The position numbers were made by a program, and so were the translations under genes. Positions 25,445 to 34,581 of a stretch of 38,561 nucleotides of DNA are shown in pieces. The notes below the pieces were generated by a model that searched no databases, was not told where the DNA came from, and saw only the letters and a program-made list of their open reading frames with translations. Source of the DNA: an uncultured Clostridium sp. (GTDB taxonomy: Bacteria; Bacillota; Clostridia; TANB77; CAG-508); assembly GCA_947646915.1 (NCBI GenBank), contig CANSII010000014.1, positions 1 through 38,561 of the forward strand. Direction: 5' to 3'. The first letter of the stretch is position 1, and every line of letters starts with the position of its first letter.

Positions 25445-25594
25445 TTGAAAAAAGACGACTTAAAAATTTATTGTAAATTCAGTAAAGATAAAGAAAAAAT
25501 TGATAGAGTTATTTGTAAAATATTTAAAGATTACTCTCAAAATAAAAATATTGAATTAAAGAGCAGACAAAATGAAAAGAACACGTTAAAATAA
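25445..25594 (+). CDS. Small ORF preceding serine recombinase 2
   Basis: 49 residues from TTG 25445, behind GAGGTG. Begins MKKDDLKIYCKFSKDKEKID, with RVICKIFKDYSQN following. Shares YC-F, EK and IFKDY with the frame at 32682 and more weakly with 19481. Confidence 0.65.
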   Translation: MKKDDLKIYCKFSKDKEKIDRVICKIFKDYSQNKNIELKSRQNEKNTLK

Positions 25595-25628
25595 TCTTAA
25601 TGTAAATATTTTTATGGGAAGGAGTGAT

Positions 25629-27285
25629 ATGTTTAAACTAATAACTAAAAACTATAAAGTACGGAATGTATATTAGGTTATCTCGTGAAGATGGGGACAA
25701 ACAAGAAAGTGAGAGTATAGGTAATCAAAGAAAAATAATTGAAAGATATTTAAAAGAACAAGACTTAAATATTGTAGATGAATATGTTGATGATGGAGTA
25801 TCACGGAACTACATTTGATAGACCAGAATTTAATAGGCTAATTTCAGATATTGAAAATCAAAAAATTAATATGGTAATAACAAAAGATTTATCAAGACTT
25901 GGTAGAGATTATATAAAAACAGGTTATTACATAGAAAATTATTTTCCAGAAAATCAAGTAAGATATGTTTCAATATTGGATGGAATAGATACATATAGTG
26001 AAACTGTAAATAATGATATTACACCATTTAAAGCAATTTTAAATGATATGTATGCAAAGGACATATCGAAGAAAATTAGAAGTGTATTTAAAGAAAAACA
26101 AAAGCAAGGAGAATACTTGTGTAGTACACCAGCATATCGGTTATAAAAAAGATTTAGTTAATAAAAACAAGATAGTAATTGATAATAATGTTGCAGATAT
26201 AGTTAGAAAAATATTTAATATGTATGTAAGTGGAACTGGCAGTAAATTGATTGTAGAATGTTTGAATAAAAATCATTATTTAAGTCCATCTGGATATAGA
26301 AAAACAGGTATTGTTCAAAATGAAGATAAAACGAATTATTTTTGGAATGCAACTACTATATGTGATATGTTAAAAAATGAGGTTTATATTGGAAATACAG
26401 TTCAAAATAAAGTATCTGTTGTTTCATATAAAGTGAAGAAACTTCGTAAAGTAGTAAAGGAAAGGCATATAAGAGTTGAAAATACACACGAGCCAATTAT
26501 TGATAAAGAGATATTTGAGAAAGCTCAAATAATACATAAAGAACGAGCAAAAAAAGTTGTAAAACAATATGACTATCTACTACGAGGATTGATTTATTGT
26601 AAACATTGTCGGATGGCAAATGCAAATTGTATTAAAAGTAAATCATAAGAGTAAGCGACCAAAGATTCCCTACATAGTAGATACAGTTTATCAAAAACGA
26701 GGCTGCTATGTAAGAAATTTGAATTACCCAAAATTTGAAAAAAGAATACTAGAAATTGTAAGGCAAGTTTGCAAAATATATACTAATCGTACTATGTTAG
26801 AAGAAACTTATAAAAAAGTAAAAGATAAATCAATCGATTTAGTAGCATCTATCAAAAAGCAGATTGAAACAATAGATATTAAAATAATTGATATTAATAA
26901 GAATTTGGATAGTTTATATAATGATAAATTAAATGGCATATTGACAGATGTTGATTTTACAAGAATATCTGCGAGGTTTGTTAGTGAAAGAGAAAAATTA
27001 ACAAATGAAAAGAGTGAACTAATGGATAGATTTCAATCATTACAGGGACAACAATCTATCAAAAATAAAAATGATGAAGAACAAATGAATAAAACAATAA
27101 CTGAATTTTTAGAAATGAAAGAAATAGATAAATCTTGCCTATTTAGACTAATAGATAGAATTGAAATAGATAAAGATAAAAATGTTTTTATTTCATTTAA
27201 CTTTGCACCACTAAATACAATAAATGAAAATATAGACGAGTTTATCGAAGTAGAGAAAATACTGAATGATGAAAATGCAATATAA
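25629..27285 (+). CDS. Large serine recombinase 2, read through four +1 shifts at CGG
   Basis: ATG 25629 follows AAGGAG. Four in-frame CGG codons (25662, 25804, 26138, 26610) interrupt it. Skipping the C at each gives one frame of about 550 residues: YKV-GMYIRLSREDGD (catalytic serine), DDGVS-GTTFDRP, TPAY-GYKKD, and KHC-GWQMQIV (zinc ribbon). The shifts land on the same conserved glycines as in recombinase 1. The second zinc half differs (no CxxC before KRGCY). Zero-frame reading stops within a few codons after most sites. Probably integrase of a module inside element 2. Confidence 0.9.
25662..25664 (+). other. CGG +1 site 1 in recombinase 2
   Basis: Context GTA CGG A. Homologous to site 1 of recombinase 3 (32937). 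Confidence 0.8.
25804..25806 (+). other. CGG +1 site 2 in recombinase 2
   Basis: Context TCA CGG A. Recombinases 1 and 3 have TCA GGA or TCT GGA here. Confidence 0.8.
26138..26140 (+). other. CGG +1 site 3 in recombinase 2
   Basis: Context TAT CGG T. Homologous to site 2 of recombinase 3 (33412). Confidence 0.8.
26610..26612 (+). other. CGG +1 site 4 in recombinase 2
   Basis: Context TGT CGG A in the zinc ribbon (HC-G). Confidence 0.8.
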
Positions 27286-27506
27286 CAATGACATTAAACG
27301 CAATTGATGTAGAATATAACTACATTATTTTTTGAAAACAAAGAGGTGGAAGTTAGTAAGATTTTCACCAGTGGTGTTAAAAATATACCAACCACAAAAA
27401 TAAATTAATGAAACACAGTAATCATCTATATTATGGGATATTTCAAATTGCTTGAAGTATTCTGTATTTTTTTATGCTTGATTTACTGCTAGAATTGGAG
27501 TGGTAT

Positions 27507-27860
27507 ATGAAAGAAAAAGAAGAGAATGTTGGATATTATTCTATAATTCCAGCAACAATTTTATACAATAAAGAACTAAAAGCAAATGAAAAATTGTTAT
27601 ATGCAATTATAACATCACTTGCTTGCAAAGAAGGATATTGCTTTGTAATTGATAAATATTTAGCTGAAAAATTGGGTGTTAATCCCAAAACAATTTCAAG
27701 TAGGATTTCAGATTTAAAAGATAGAAATTTTATAATTGTTGAAGTAATTCGAGATGAAAATAAACAAATTATTCAAAGAAAAATTTATATAAATGATGTA
27801 CCCTATCCATTCAATAATGGATACCAGTATCAATCAAAAAATGGATATGCAAATTTATAA
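27507..27860 (+). CDS. Replication-initiator-like helix-turn-helix protein
   Basis: 117 residues from ATG 27507, with GGAG at 27497-27500. An in-frame start at 27474 lacks a site. YYSIIPATILYNKELKANEK, then LLYAIITSLACKEGYCF and a winged HTH (KYLAEKLGVNPKTISSRISDLKD), is the N-terminal unit of Firmicutes plasmid/phage replication proteins. It is short, so it may be a stand-alone regulator or truncated initiator. Confidence 0.75.
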   Translation: MKEKEENVGYYSIIPATILYNKELKANEKLLYAIITSLACKEGYCFVIDKYLAEKLGVNPKTISSRISDLKDRNFIIVEVIRDENKQIIQRKIYINDVPYPFNNGYQYQSKNGYANL

Positions 27861-27913
27861 AGAAAGGATAGGTGAATTCTATGAAAAAATGTAAAATTTT
27901 GAATCAAATTTTT

Positions 27914-28020
27914 TCTCCCAGCGGGGTAAAAAGGTATTAGGAGATTTTCTCCTAAACGGCAATTTGTGGTCCACAGGACCAAGCCAGCGAATATTGGGCA
28001 TTAAAAAATGCCACAACAGC
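27914..28020 (+). ncRNA. Structured element, copy B, upstream of mobC-like gene
   Basis: Matches copy A (25164-25274) through most of its length. Hairpins TTAGGAGATTTTCTCCTAA, TGGTCC/GGACCA and GCATT/AATGC. Followed by the leader of a MobC-like gene, which favours an oriT or relaxosome-binding region. Confidence 0.6.
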
Positions 28021-28166
28021 TAACGCATATAATCATAGACACGAAATCAAAGATTTTGACTATGATTTAATTCGGAGCAATATTCTTTGCTCTAAATATC
28101 AAATTTCGCTTTGTTAATATTGATATTTTATAATAAAGAAATTTAATAATAAAGGAGTGCGTTAAA

Positions 28167-28565
28167 ATGGAATTACATCCAGATAATAGAACAGAAATGA
28201 TAAAAGCAAGAGTATCAGAAGAAAAGACTTTAATAAAAGCAAAGGCAGAATATTATGGATATAAGAAATTATCCAAATATATAAGAGATTCTGCAATTTA
28301 TGAAAAGGTAACTAATATTGACTTAATAGGAAAACATGAAATATTAAAAGCATATTCAGATAATACACAAATATTGAAAGAAATGTATAAAAGTATAAGA
28401 CATGTTGTGATATTTGCTACACAAATTGATAAATATGAAAGGGAAGAACTAAAATTTAAAATGATTGAAATTTTAAAGAATCAAAAAGAAATGATAAAGT
28501 TAATTGACAAAAAATTAGATTTGAATATATGGCAACAGGTTAATCATAGAAAAGAGTATGAGTAA
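28167..28565 (+). CDS. MobC-like relaxosome accessory protein
   Basis: 132 residues. The N-terminal EMIKARVSEEKTLIKAKAEY, then YGYKKLSKYIRDSAI, matches the ribbon-helix-helix start of MobC proteins, which help a relaxase open oriT. No relaxase gene is present in the window, so mobilisation would need one in trans. Ribosome site AAAGGAG. Confidence 0.78.
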   Translation: MELHPDNRTEMIKARVSEEKTLIKAKAEYYGYKKLSKYIRDSAIYEKVTNIDLIGKHEILKAYSDNTQILKEMYKSIRHVVIFATQIDKYEREELKFKMIEILKNQKEMIKLIDKKLDLNIWQQVNHRKEYE

Positions 28566-28577
28566 ATAGCAAAATAT

Positions 28578-28606
28578 TTGACAAATTCTAAAAAAACGAA
28601 TATAAT
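28578..28606 (+). promoter_or_regulatory. Promoter of the AbiE-type operon
   Basis: Consensus TTGACA (28578-28583), 17-nt spacer, consensus TATAAT (28601-28606). Confidence 0.85.
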
Positions 28607-28669
28607 GTTATTATAAAGTATATAATAAATAATAAATATTACAAAATAATAACAAAGGAGGTAAAACTC

Positions 28670-29317
28670 ATGAATATTTGTAAATTAGTTTTAGAATATA
28701 TTGAACAATATCCAGAAGATGAGCCAATATTTATTGAAGACATAAAAAAATATGTTATACAGCAATGCGAAAATGATAATAAGCAAGAAAGCGTATTAAA
28801 AAATATAAATGTTATTTTAAATAGATTAAAAAATGAAGGGGTTATAAAAGTAGAATATAAAGGAGTATATTATAAGCCAATTATTAGTATGTTCGGCGAA
28901 GTTCCATTAAATACAAATAAATTAAGAAAATTAAAATATTTGGAAGATAAAGATGGAAATATAAAAGGTTATATAGTAGGTGCAAAATTATTTAATAAAT
29001 TAGGGCTAACAACATTAGTTCCAAATGTAACAGATATAGTAACAAATGAATGTAAATATCATAAACAATATGATGAAAGGTTAAGAACTTATATAACAAA
29101 ACCAAAAATAGAAATAACAAATGAAAATTATAGATATTTGCAGTTTATAGATATTTTAGATAATAAAGACAATATTCATATTGAAGCTCGAAATGCAGAT
29201 GAAATTTTATATAGAATTATAGAAGAATGCAAATTAGATTTTGAAAAAATTATAAAATATGCTAGAGAAACAAATAATAGAAAAGTATTAGATAAACTAT
29301 TCGTACTAGCAAGATAG
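28670..29317 (+). CDS. AbiEi/DUF6088-type antitoxin
   Basis: 215 residues. Winged HTH N-terminus (about 1-65, NVILNRLKNEGVIKVEYKGVYY), then the DUF6088 core (FNKLGLTTLVPNVTDIVTN). Type IV antitoxins of this kind repress the operon and counter the nucleotidyltransferase toxin encoded 8 nt downstream. No CGG in frame (TTC GGC is in phase). Confidence 0.88.
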   Translation: MNICKLVLEYIEQYPEDEPIFIEDIKKYVIQQCENDNKQESVLKNINVILNRLKNEGVIKVEYKGVYYKPIISMFGEVPLNTNKLRKLKYLEDKDGNIKGYIVGAKLFNKLGLTTLVPNVTDIVTNECKYHKQYDERLRTYITKPKIEITNENYRYLQFIDILDNKDNIHIEARNADEILYRIIEECKLDFEKIIKYARETNNRKVLDKLFVLAR

Positions 29318-29325
29318 GAGATATA

Positions 29326-30264
29326 ATGTTACTACATTTAAATAAATTTGAATTTGAAAATTTTATAGAAATTATTAAAGAGAGAGAAGATATAGATAAG
29401 GACATAATAGAAAAAGACTATTATGTATGTTTAGTACTTAAAGAACTAGCCAAAAAACAAGATTATTTAAAAGCATATTTTAAAGGTGGAACAGCAGTAT
29501 ATAAAATTTTAGATACAATGAATCGTTTTTCAGAAGATATTGATCTAACTGTAAAAGTTTTACCAGAAGAATCTAATACAAGAAGCAAGAAGAAATTAAA
29601 AAAATCTGCTTTAGGTTATGAAATAGAAGGCTTAGAACTAATAAAAGATGAGTGTATAGATAATAAAGGCAGTGTTACAGGAGTTTACCAATATACATCA
29701 GTATATGAAGATAATGAAATACCACTGCAAAGAGCAGGAAAAATACAAGTAGAATCGACTTCTTTTACTGTAAGCGAACCAACCGAAAAATACTATATAG
29801 AGCCTTTAATATATAAACTTGCAAATGATAAAGAAAAGAAAATTTTAGAAGAGCAATTTGATATTACAAAAATAGAAATTGAAATAATAAAACTAGAGAG
29901 AATGTTTATAGATAAAATATTTGCAGCAGAGTTTTATTATATAAGAAATATGTATATGGATACAGTAAAACATTTATATGATATATCAGTATTATTTAAC
30001 AACGATGAAATTCAAAAGTTATTAAACAATAAAGATGAATTAAATAAACTTATACAATACAAAAGGCAAGAAGAAAAAGTGCGAATTGGTGGTATAGATG
30101 GAGAAACAGAAATCAAAGATTTTAGTTATTTTAAATTGGAGTTTAGTGATGTACTAATAAGAGAATTTGAAAATATGCAAAATAAATATGTTTTAAATGA
30201 TAAATATAAATTTTCTATTGACCAAGTTAAAAAGGTTTTAAAAGAGATACATATACAAATGTAA
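29326..30264 (+). CDS. AbiEii nucleotidyltransferase toxin
   Basis: 312 residues. FKGGTAVYKILDTMNRFSEDIDLTV holds the GG/T and D-x-D nucleotidyltransferase motif. The family arrests growth, probably by modifying tRNA, and gives abortive phage infection. Coupled to the antitoxin by short spacing. A defence and stability module of element 2. Confidence 0.92.
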   Translation: MLLHLNKFEFENFIEIIKEREDIDKDIIEKDYYVCLVLKELAKKQDYLKAYFKGGTAVYKILDTMNRFSEDIDLTVKVLPEESNTRSKKKLKKSALGYEIEGLELIKDECIDNKGSVTGVYQYTSVYEDNEIPLQRAGKIQVESTSFTVSEPTEKYYIEPLIYKLANDKEKKILEEQFDITKIEIEIIKLERMFIDKIFAAEFYYIRNMYMDTVKHLYDISVLFNNDEIQKLLNNKDELNKLIQYKRQEEKVRIGGIDGETEIKDFSYFKLEFSDVLIREFENMQNKYVLNDKYKFSIDQVKKVLKEIHIQM

Positions 30265-30598
30265 AGGATACAATTCACTCTTGGATTGCAAAAAAGTTTC
30301 AAATAGGTATTGACAAACTAAAAAAATGAGTATAGAATAGGACTACAAAATACGAAATGTGTTAGAAAAACTATGTATAAACGTTGTTAGCAAAAAGTTA
30401 AGTAATAATGTGGTAGGAAGGCATACCACATAGATAATTTAATTATAAAAAAGTGAAAGCAAAAAGTTGCATAAATATAAAAATGAAACTATATGTATAA
30501 AAGCATATAGTTTTTTTGATATGCAAATTAAAAAATTGTAATATAATTGATAAAAATTTATTTTTATGATAATATAGAGAAAAATATAGGAGAAAATT
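30265..30598. other. Non-coding region with regulatory sequence
   Basis: Contains TTGACA (about 30312) with TAGAAT 17 nt on, the hairpin ATGTGGTA/TACCACAT (about 30410-30433), two copies of a GCAAAAAGTT motif (about 30390 and 30464) also present at about 19043, and a terminator at 30486-30517. No gene supported. Confidence 0.5.
30486..30517 (+). terminator. Terminator hairpin
   Basis: AAACTATATG pairs with CATATAGTTT, followed by TTTT. Confidence 0.75.
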
Positions 30599-31117
30599 AT
30601 GAAAATAGGAATAACATTTAGTATATTAGCATTTGTAGCATTAATAGTAAGTATTTGTATAAAAGAACGAAAAAAGTCTTTGGTGGTTCAATCATTAAAT
30701 TGCTTATTCGAAGCAGTTTATGATTTTATAATATTAGCTTATACAGGTGCAATTTTAAGTATAATTAATTTTATAAGGACTTTTTTATTTATAAATAAAG
30801 AAAAATTTAGCAAAACAATGTATTTAATAATACTATTTTTGTTTGAAAGTATTATTATAGTTAATTGTATTTTAACGTGGGGAGGACTAATTTCACTATT
30901 GCCAACAATAGGTTCGCTTATTAGAACTTATTGTCTATGGCAATCAAATATGAAACTGGTTAGAATATCTGGAATTACAACAGGAATATTATATGGATCA
31001 TATTACATTTATTATAATAGTTGGTTTATGGTATTAGGAGATTTAATGTTATTGATTACAGGAATATATGCAGTATGGAAAAACGATATAAAAAATAATT
31101 CAAAGTTAAATAAATAG
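30599..31117 (+). CDS. YgjV-like membrane protein
   Basis: 172 residues with about five to six hydrophobic segments (3-20, 42-65, 72-90, 93-110, 122-140, 145-160). The VVQSLNCLFEAVYDFIILAYTGA and TIGSLIRTYCLWQ segments resemble YgjV-family inner-membrane proteins. Function unknown. First of three closely spaced genes. Confidence 0.7.
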   Translation: MKIGITFSILAFVALIVSICIKERKKSLVVQSLNCLFEAVYDFIILAYTGAILSIINFIRTFLFINKEKFSKTMYLIILFLFESIIIVNCILTWGGLISLLPTIGSLIRTYCLWQSNMKLVRISGITTGILYGSYYIYYNSWFMVLGDLMLLITGIYAVWKNDIKNNSKLNK

Positions 31118-31128
31118 GAGAATAATTT

Positions 31129-31851
31129 ATGAACAGATTTATTAATTATGCACATAGAGGTGCATCAGCTTATGCACCTGAAAATACTATGAGCGCTTTT
31201 AGAAAAGCGATAGAATCAAAAGCTAATGGAATTGAGTTAGATTTACAAAAAACTAAAGATGGGAAAATAGTTATATTTCATGATGATTTTATAGATAAAA
31301 AGTCAAATGGCATAGGGACGATAAGTGATTATACTTATAATGAATTGTTAAAATTTGATTTTGGAAGTTGGTTTGATTTAAAATACAAAGATGAAAAAAT
31401 TGTACTTTTTGAAGAGTTTGCAAAGAAATTTTTATCTGAAGACTTAACATTTGCAATAGAGCTAAAGACTATAGGAATAGAAAAACAAACATTAGAAATA
31501 ATTGATAAATATAGTAAAAGTAAAGAAAATATTTATATTACATCTTTTATATTTGAAGCATTAGAAAATGTTAGAAAATTTGATAAAGATATAAAAATAT
31601 CTTGGCTTATTGATGAAGAAATTAGTCAAAATAATATTGATAAATTATTATCAATAAAAGGATGTCAAATTTGCCCAAAAGCTGATAAAGTATCAAATAG
31701 TAGTATAGAGCTTGCCAATAGCAACAAGTTAGGTGTTAGATTATGGGGAATTCATGATGAAGAAATAATGCAAAAAGCATATAAGTTAAATATAGAGGGA
31801 ATGACAGTTAACTTTCCAGATAAATTAAAAGAATTAATAGAAGGAGAATAA
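31129..31851 (+). CDS. Glycerophosphodiester phosphodiesterase
   Basis: 240 residues. NYAHRGASAYAPENTMSAF, ANGIELDLQKTKDGKIVIFHDD contain the HR..PENT, ExD and HD catalytic/metal residues of the GDPD family. No signal peptide, so it is cytoplasmic and likely recycles lipid head groups. Coupled with genes on both sides. Confidence 0.95.
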   Translation: MNRFINYAHRGASAYAPENTMSAFRKAIESKANGIELDLQKTKDGKIVIFHDDFIDKKSNGIGTISDYTYNELLKFDFGSWFDLKYKDEKIVLFEEFAKKFLSEDLTFAIELKTIGIEKQTLEIIDKYSKSKENIYITSFIFEALENVRKFDKDIKISWLIDEEISQNNIDKLLSIKGCQICPKADKVSNSSIELANSNKLGVRLWGIHDEEIMQKAYKLNIEGMTVNFPDKLKELIEGE

Positions 31852-31854
31852 GGC

Positions 31855-32406
31855 ATGAAATTTTATGTTGTTAGACACGGTCAAACTGATTGGAATGCTA
31901 AAGGTAGAATTCAAGGTAAAACGGATATTGAATTAAATGAAACTGGAATAGAACAGGCAAGACAATTAAAAGAATTAATAAAAGATTATAATATTGATTT
32001 GATTATAAGTTCACCATTAAAAAGAACAAGAAAAACAGCTGAAATTATTAATGAAACAGTAAAGTGTAATATTATATTTGAAGATTCATTAAAAGAACGT
32101 GGATATGGAATTTTTGAAGGCATGATAAGAAAAGAAATAAATGATGAATTAATAAATTCAGATATACTAAATAATTATTATATAAATAAGGAATATAAAG
32201 AAATTGAAACAATGCAAAGTTTATGTAATAGAGTATGGAAATTACTTGATAAATTAAAACAAAATTATAAAGACAATAATATTCTTTTGGTAACTCATGG
32301 GGGAACAATAAGAGCAATTAATGGATACTTTAATGGAATTAATGAAAAAGGAATAATAGATAATCCAGGATTAAATAATTGTGAGATAAAGCTTTATGAG
32401 TGCTAG
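31855..32406 (+). CDS. Histidine phosphatase (phosphoglycerate mutase-like)
   Basis: 183 residues. FYVVRHGQTDWN holds the RHG phospho-histidine, SSPLKRTRKTAEI the second arginine and LLVTHGGTIRA the second histidine. Likely a small-molecule phosphatase (CobC/GpmB type). It starts 3 nt after the GDPD stop. CGG strings in it are out of phase (CAC GGT, ACG GAT). Confidence 0.93.
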   Translation: MKFYVVRHGQTDWNAKGRIQGKTDIELNETGIEQARQLKELIKDYNIDLIISSPLKRTRKTAEIINETVKCNIIFEDSLKERGYGIFEGMIRKEINDELINSDILNNYYINKEYKEIETMQSLCNRVWKLLDKLKQNYKDNNILLVTHGGTIRAINGYFNGINEKGIIDNPGLNNCEIKLYEC

Positions 32407-32454
32407 AGAAAATAAATAACATCAGTAAATAAAATTAAAGTTAAATAGATAAGT

Positions 32455-32493
32455 AAAGATCTAATATGTGAAAACATATATTAGGTCTTTTTT
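32455..32493 (+). terminator. Terminator of the YgjV-GDPD-phosphatase operon
   Basis: AAAGATCTAATATGTG pairs with CATATATTAGGTCTTT, followed by TTT. Confidence 0.8.
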
Positions 32494-32681
32494 CTTATAA
32501 AAGTAGGAATTTTTCAAAAATAGCTTCGCTTTTGGTATAAAAACTGGGCTTATATATAGAAAAATGAAAATAGCACATTGACAAATACACTTGTTTTAAG
32601 TGTCATAACAAGCCACTTTCTTTAATATTCTGTATTAGAAAGAATTATAAATTAATTTTTATTAAAGGAATTGATGTCAAT

Positions 32682-32828
32682 GTGAATAAAGATAAAAAAG
32701 AAACAAAAATAGATAAACTGGAATTTAATACATATTGTATTTTTACAGAAGAAAAACAGGAGGTGAAAGAAACAATAGGATTAATTTTTAAGGATTATAT
32801 AGAAAATTTAAAATTAAAAACAAAGTAA
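32682..32828 (+). CDS. Small ORF preceding serine recombinase 3
   Basis: 48 residues from GTG 32682, with AAAGGAATTG ahead. The pattern NTYCIFTEEKQEVKETIGLI, then FKDYIENLK matches the frame at 25445 (YC-F, EK, I-x-x-IFKDY). Confidence 0.65.
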   Translation: MNKDKKETKIDKLEFNTYCIFTEEKQEVKETIGLIFKDYIENLKLKTK

Positions 32829-32903
32829 TTATTATAAAGTATTTGCAAAATTATTTTGAGCACGTTACAATTTATGTGTAGATGATTACGGATAGGAGGT
32901 TAA

Positions 32904-34573
32904 ATGCTAAACTTAAATAGTCAAAACTTCAAAGTACGGAATATATATAAGACTATCTAGAGAAGATGGCGACAAACAAGAAAGTGAAAGTATCGGTAAT
33001 CAAAGAAATATTTTGCAAAGATATGTAAAGGAGAATAATTTAACGCAAGTTAAAGAATACGTTGATGATGGTATTTCTGGAACTACATTCGATAGACCTG
33101 GATTCAATAGAATGCTCATAGACATTGAGAACAAAACTATTAATATGGTTATAACAAAAGATTTATCAAGACTTGGAAGAGACTATATTAAAACAGGACA
33201 TTACATAGAAAACTACTTTCCACAAAACAATATAAGATATGTTGCAATAATAGATGGAATAGACACCTATATTGATAGCACGAATAACGATATAACGCCT
33301 TTTAAAGCAATTATGAATGACTATTATGCTAAGGATATATCTAAGAAAATTAGAAGCGTCTATAAGGAAAAACAAAAGAACGGAGAATATATGTGTAGTA
33401 TTCCAGCATATCGGATATAAAAGGCATCCTAGTATAAAAAATAAGCTGATTATAGATGAGAATGTTAAAGGTGTTGTAGAGAAAATATTTGATATGTATG
33501 CAAATGGACATGGAAGTGTGGAAATAGTAAATTATTTAAACACCAATAAATATTTATCTCCAACAGGATATAGAAAAAAAGGTATTATACAAGATGAGAG
33601 TAAAACAAACTATGATTGGAATGAAGTGACATTGTGCAATATGTTAAAAAACGAAGTGTATATTGGAAACACAGTCCAAAACAAGAAATCTGTTGTTTCA
33701 TACAAAGTACATAAAATAAGAACCGTAGAAAAAGAAAATCAAATAAGAGTAAATGATACACACGAACCAATTATAGACAAAGACATATTTGAAAAAGTAC
33801 AATGTATTCTTGAAAAAAGAGGAACAAACACAAAGCTAAAATATGATTACTTATTAAGAGGATTACTTTACTGTTATCATTGCAAAAGAAAATTGCAAAT
33901 TGTATTAAAAAAGAACTCAAAAAGAAATGCAAAATCACATCCATATATAACTTGTAGCGACCATAAAAAAAGAGGTTGCTATCCATTAAGTATTAATTAT
34001 GAAAAATTTGAAAATCATATAATTTATGTTGTAAAAAAGATATGCAATATATACGCTGATAAAGAAATTTTTTATTCTATTTATAAAAAATATCAAAATA
34101 AAACACTTGATATTCGAGATGGATACAAGAAAAAAATAGAACAAATTGATAAATCAATATTGGATATAAATAACAACTTAGACAAAATGTATATGGATAA
34201 GTTACAAGGCATAATTCTTGAAGAAGATTACATTAGAGTATCACAAAAATTTATATTCGACAGAACAAATTTGATGAAACAAAAAGAAGAACTAGAACAA
34301 AAACTAATTGGAACAGAAGACAAAATAAATACTAAAAACAAAACAAAAGAAGAAAAAGAATTAGATGAATTAATAAAAAATTTTTTTAAATTAGAGCAAA
34401 TAGATAAAATGTATTTATACAGATTAATAAATAAAATAGAAATTGATAAAGATAAAAATGTGTACATATATTTTAACTTTTCAAAATTAAATTCTATTAA
34501 TGAAAATCTAGATGAATTTATTAAAATTGAAGAACTAATCAATGAAAACAATCAAAAATGCAAAGCCATGTAA
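32904..34573 (+). CDS. Large serine recombinase 3 (element 2 integrase), two +1 shifts at CGG
   Basis: ATG 32904 follows TAGGAGG. CGG codons at 32937 and 33412 break the zero frame (stops follow within 8 and 2 codons). Skipping the C at each gives about 555 residues: FKV-GIYIRLSREDGD with catalytic serine, SGTTFDRPGFN, PAY-GYKRH, zinc ribbon CYHCKRK with partner C...GCY, coiled coil, and an end matching recombinases 1 and 2. Both sites occupy the same positions as sites 1 and 3 of recombinase 2, although the proteins differ at roughly 40 percent of residues by eye. It ends 39 nt before attR, so it is the best candidate for the integrase that entered the M14 gene. Confidence 0.93.
32937..32939 (+). 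other. CGG +1 site 1 in recombinase 3
   Basis: Context GTA CGG A, homologous to 25662. Confidence 0.8.
33412..33414 (+). other. CGG +1 site 2 in recombinase 3
   Basis: Context TAT CGG A, homologous to 26138. Confidence 0.8.
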
Positions 34574-34581
34574 TCAAAGTA

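Noticed and set aside
27330..27400. Attachment site after recombinase 2
   Set aside because: TTTTCACCAGTGGTG is only loosely like the TCCACACCTGTGG core. No convincing alignment.
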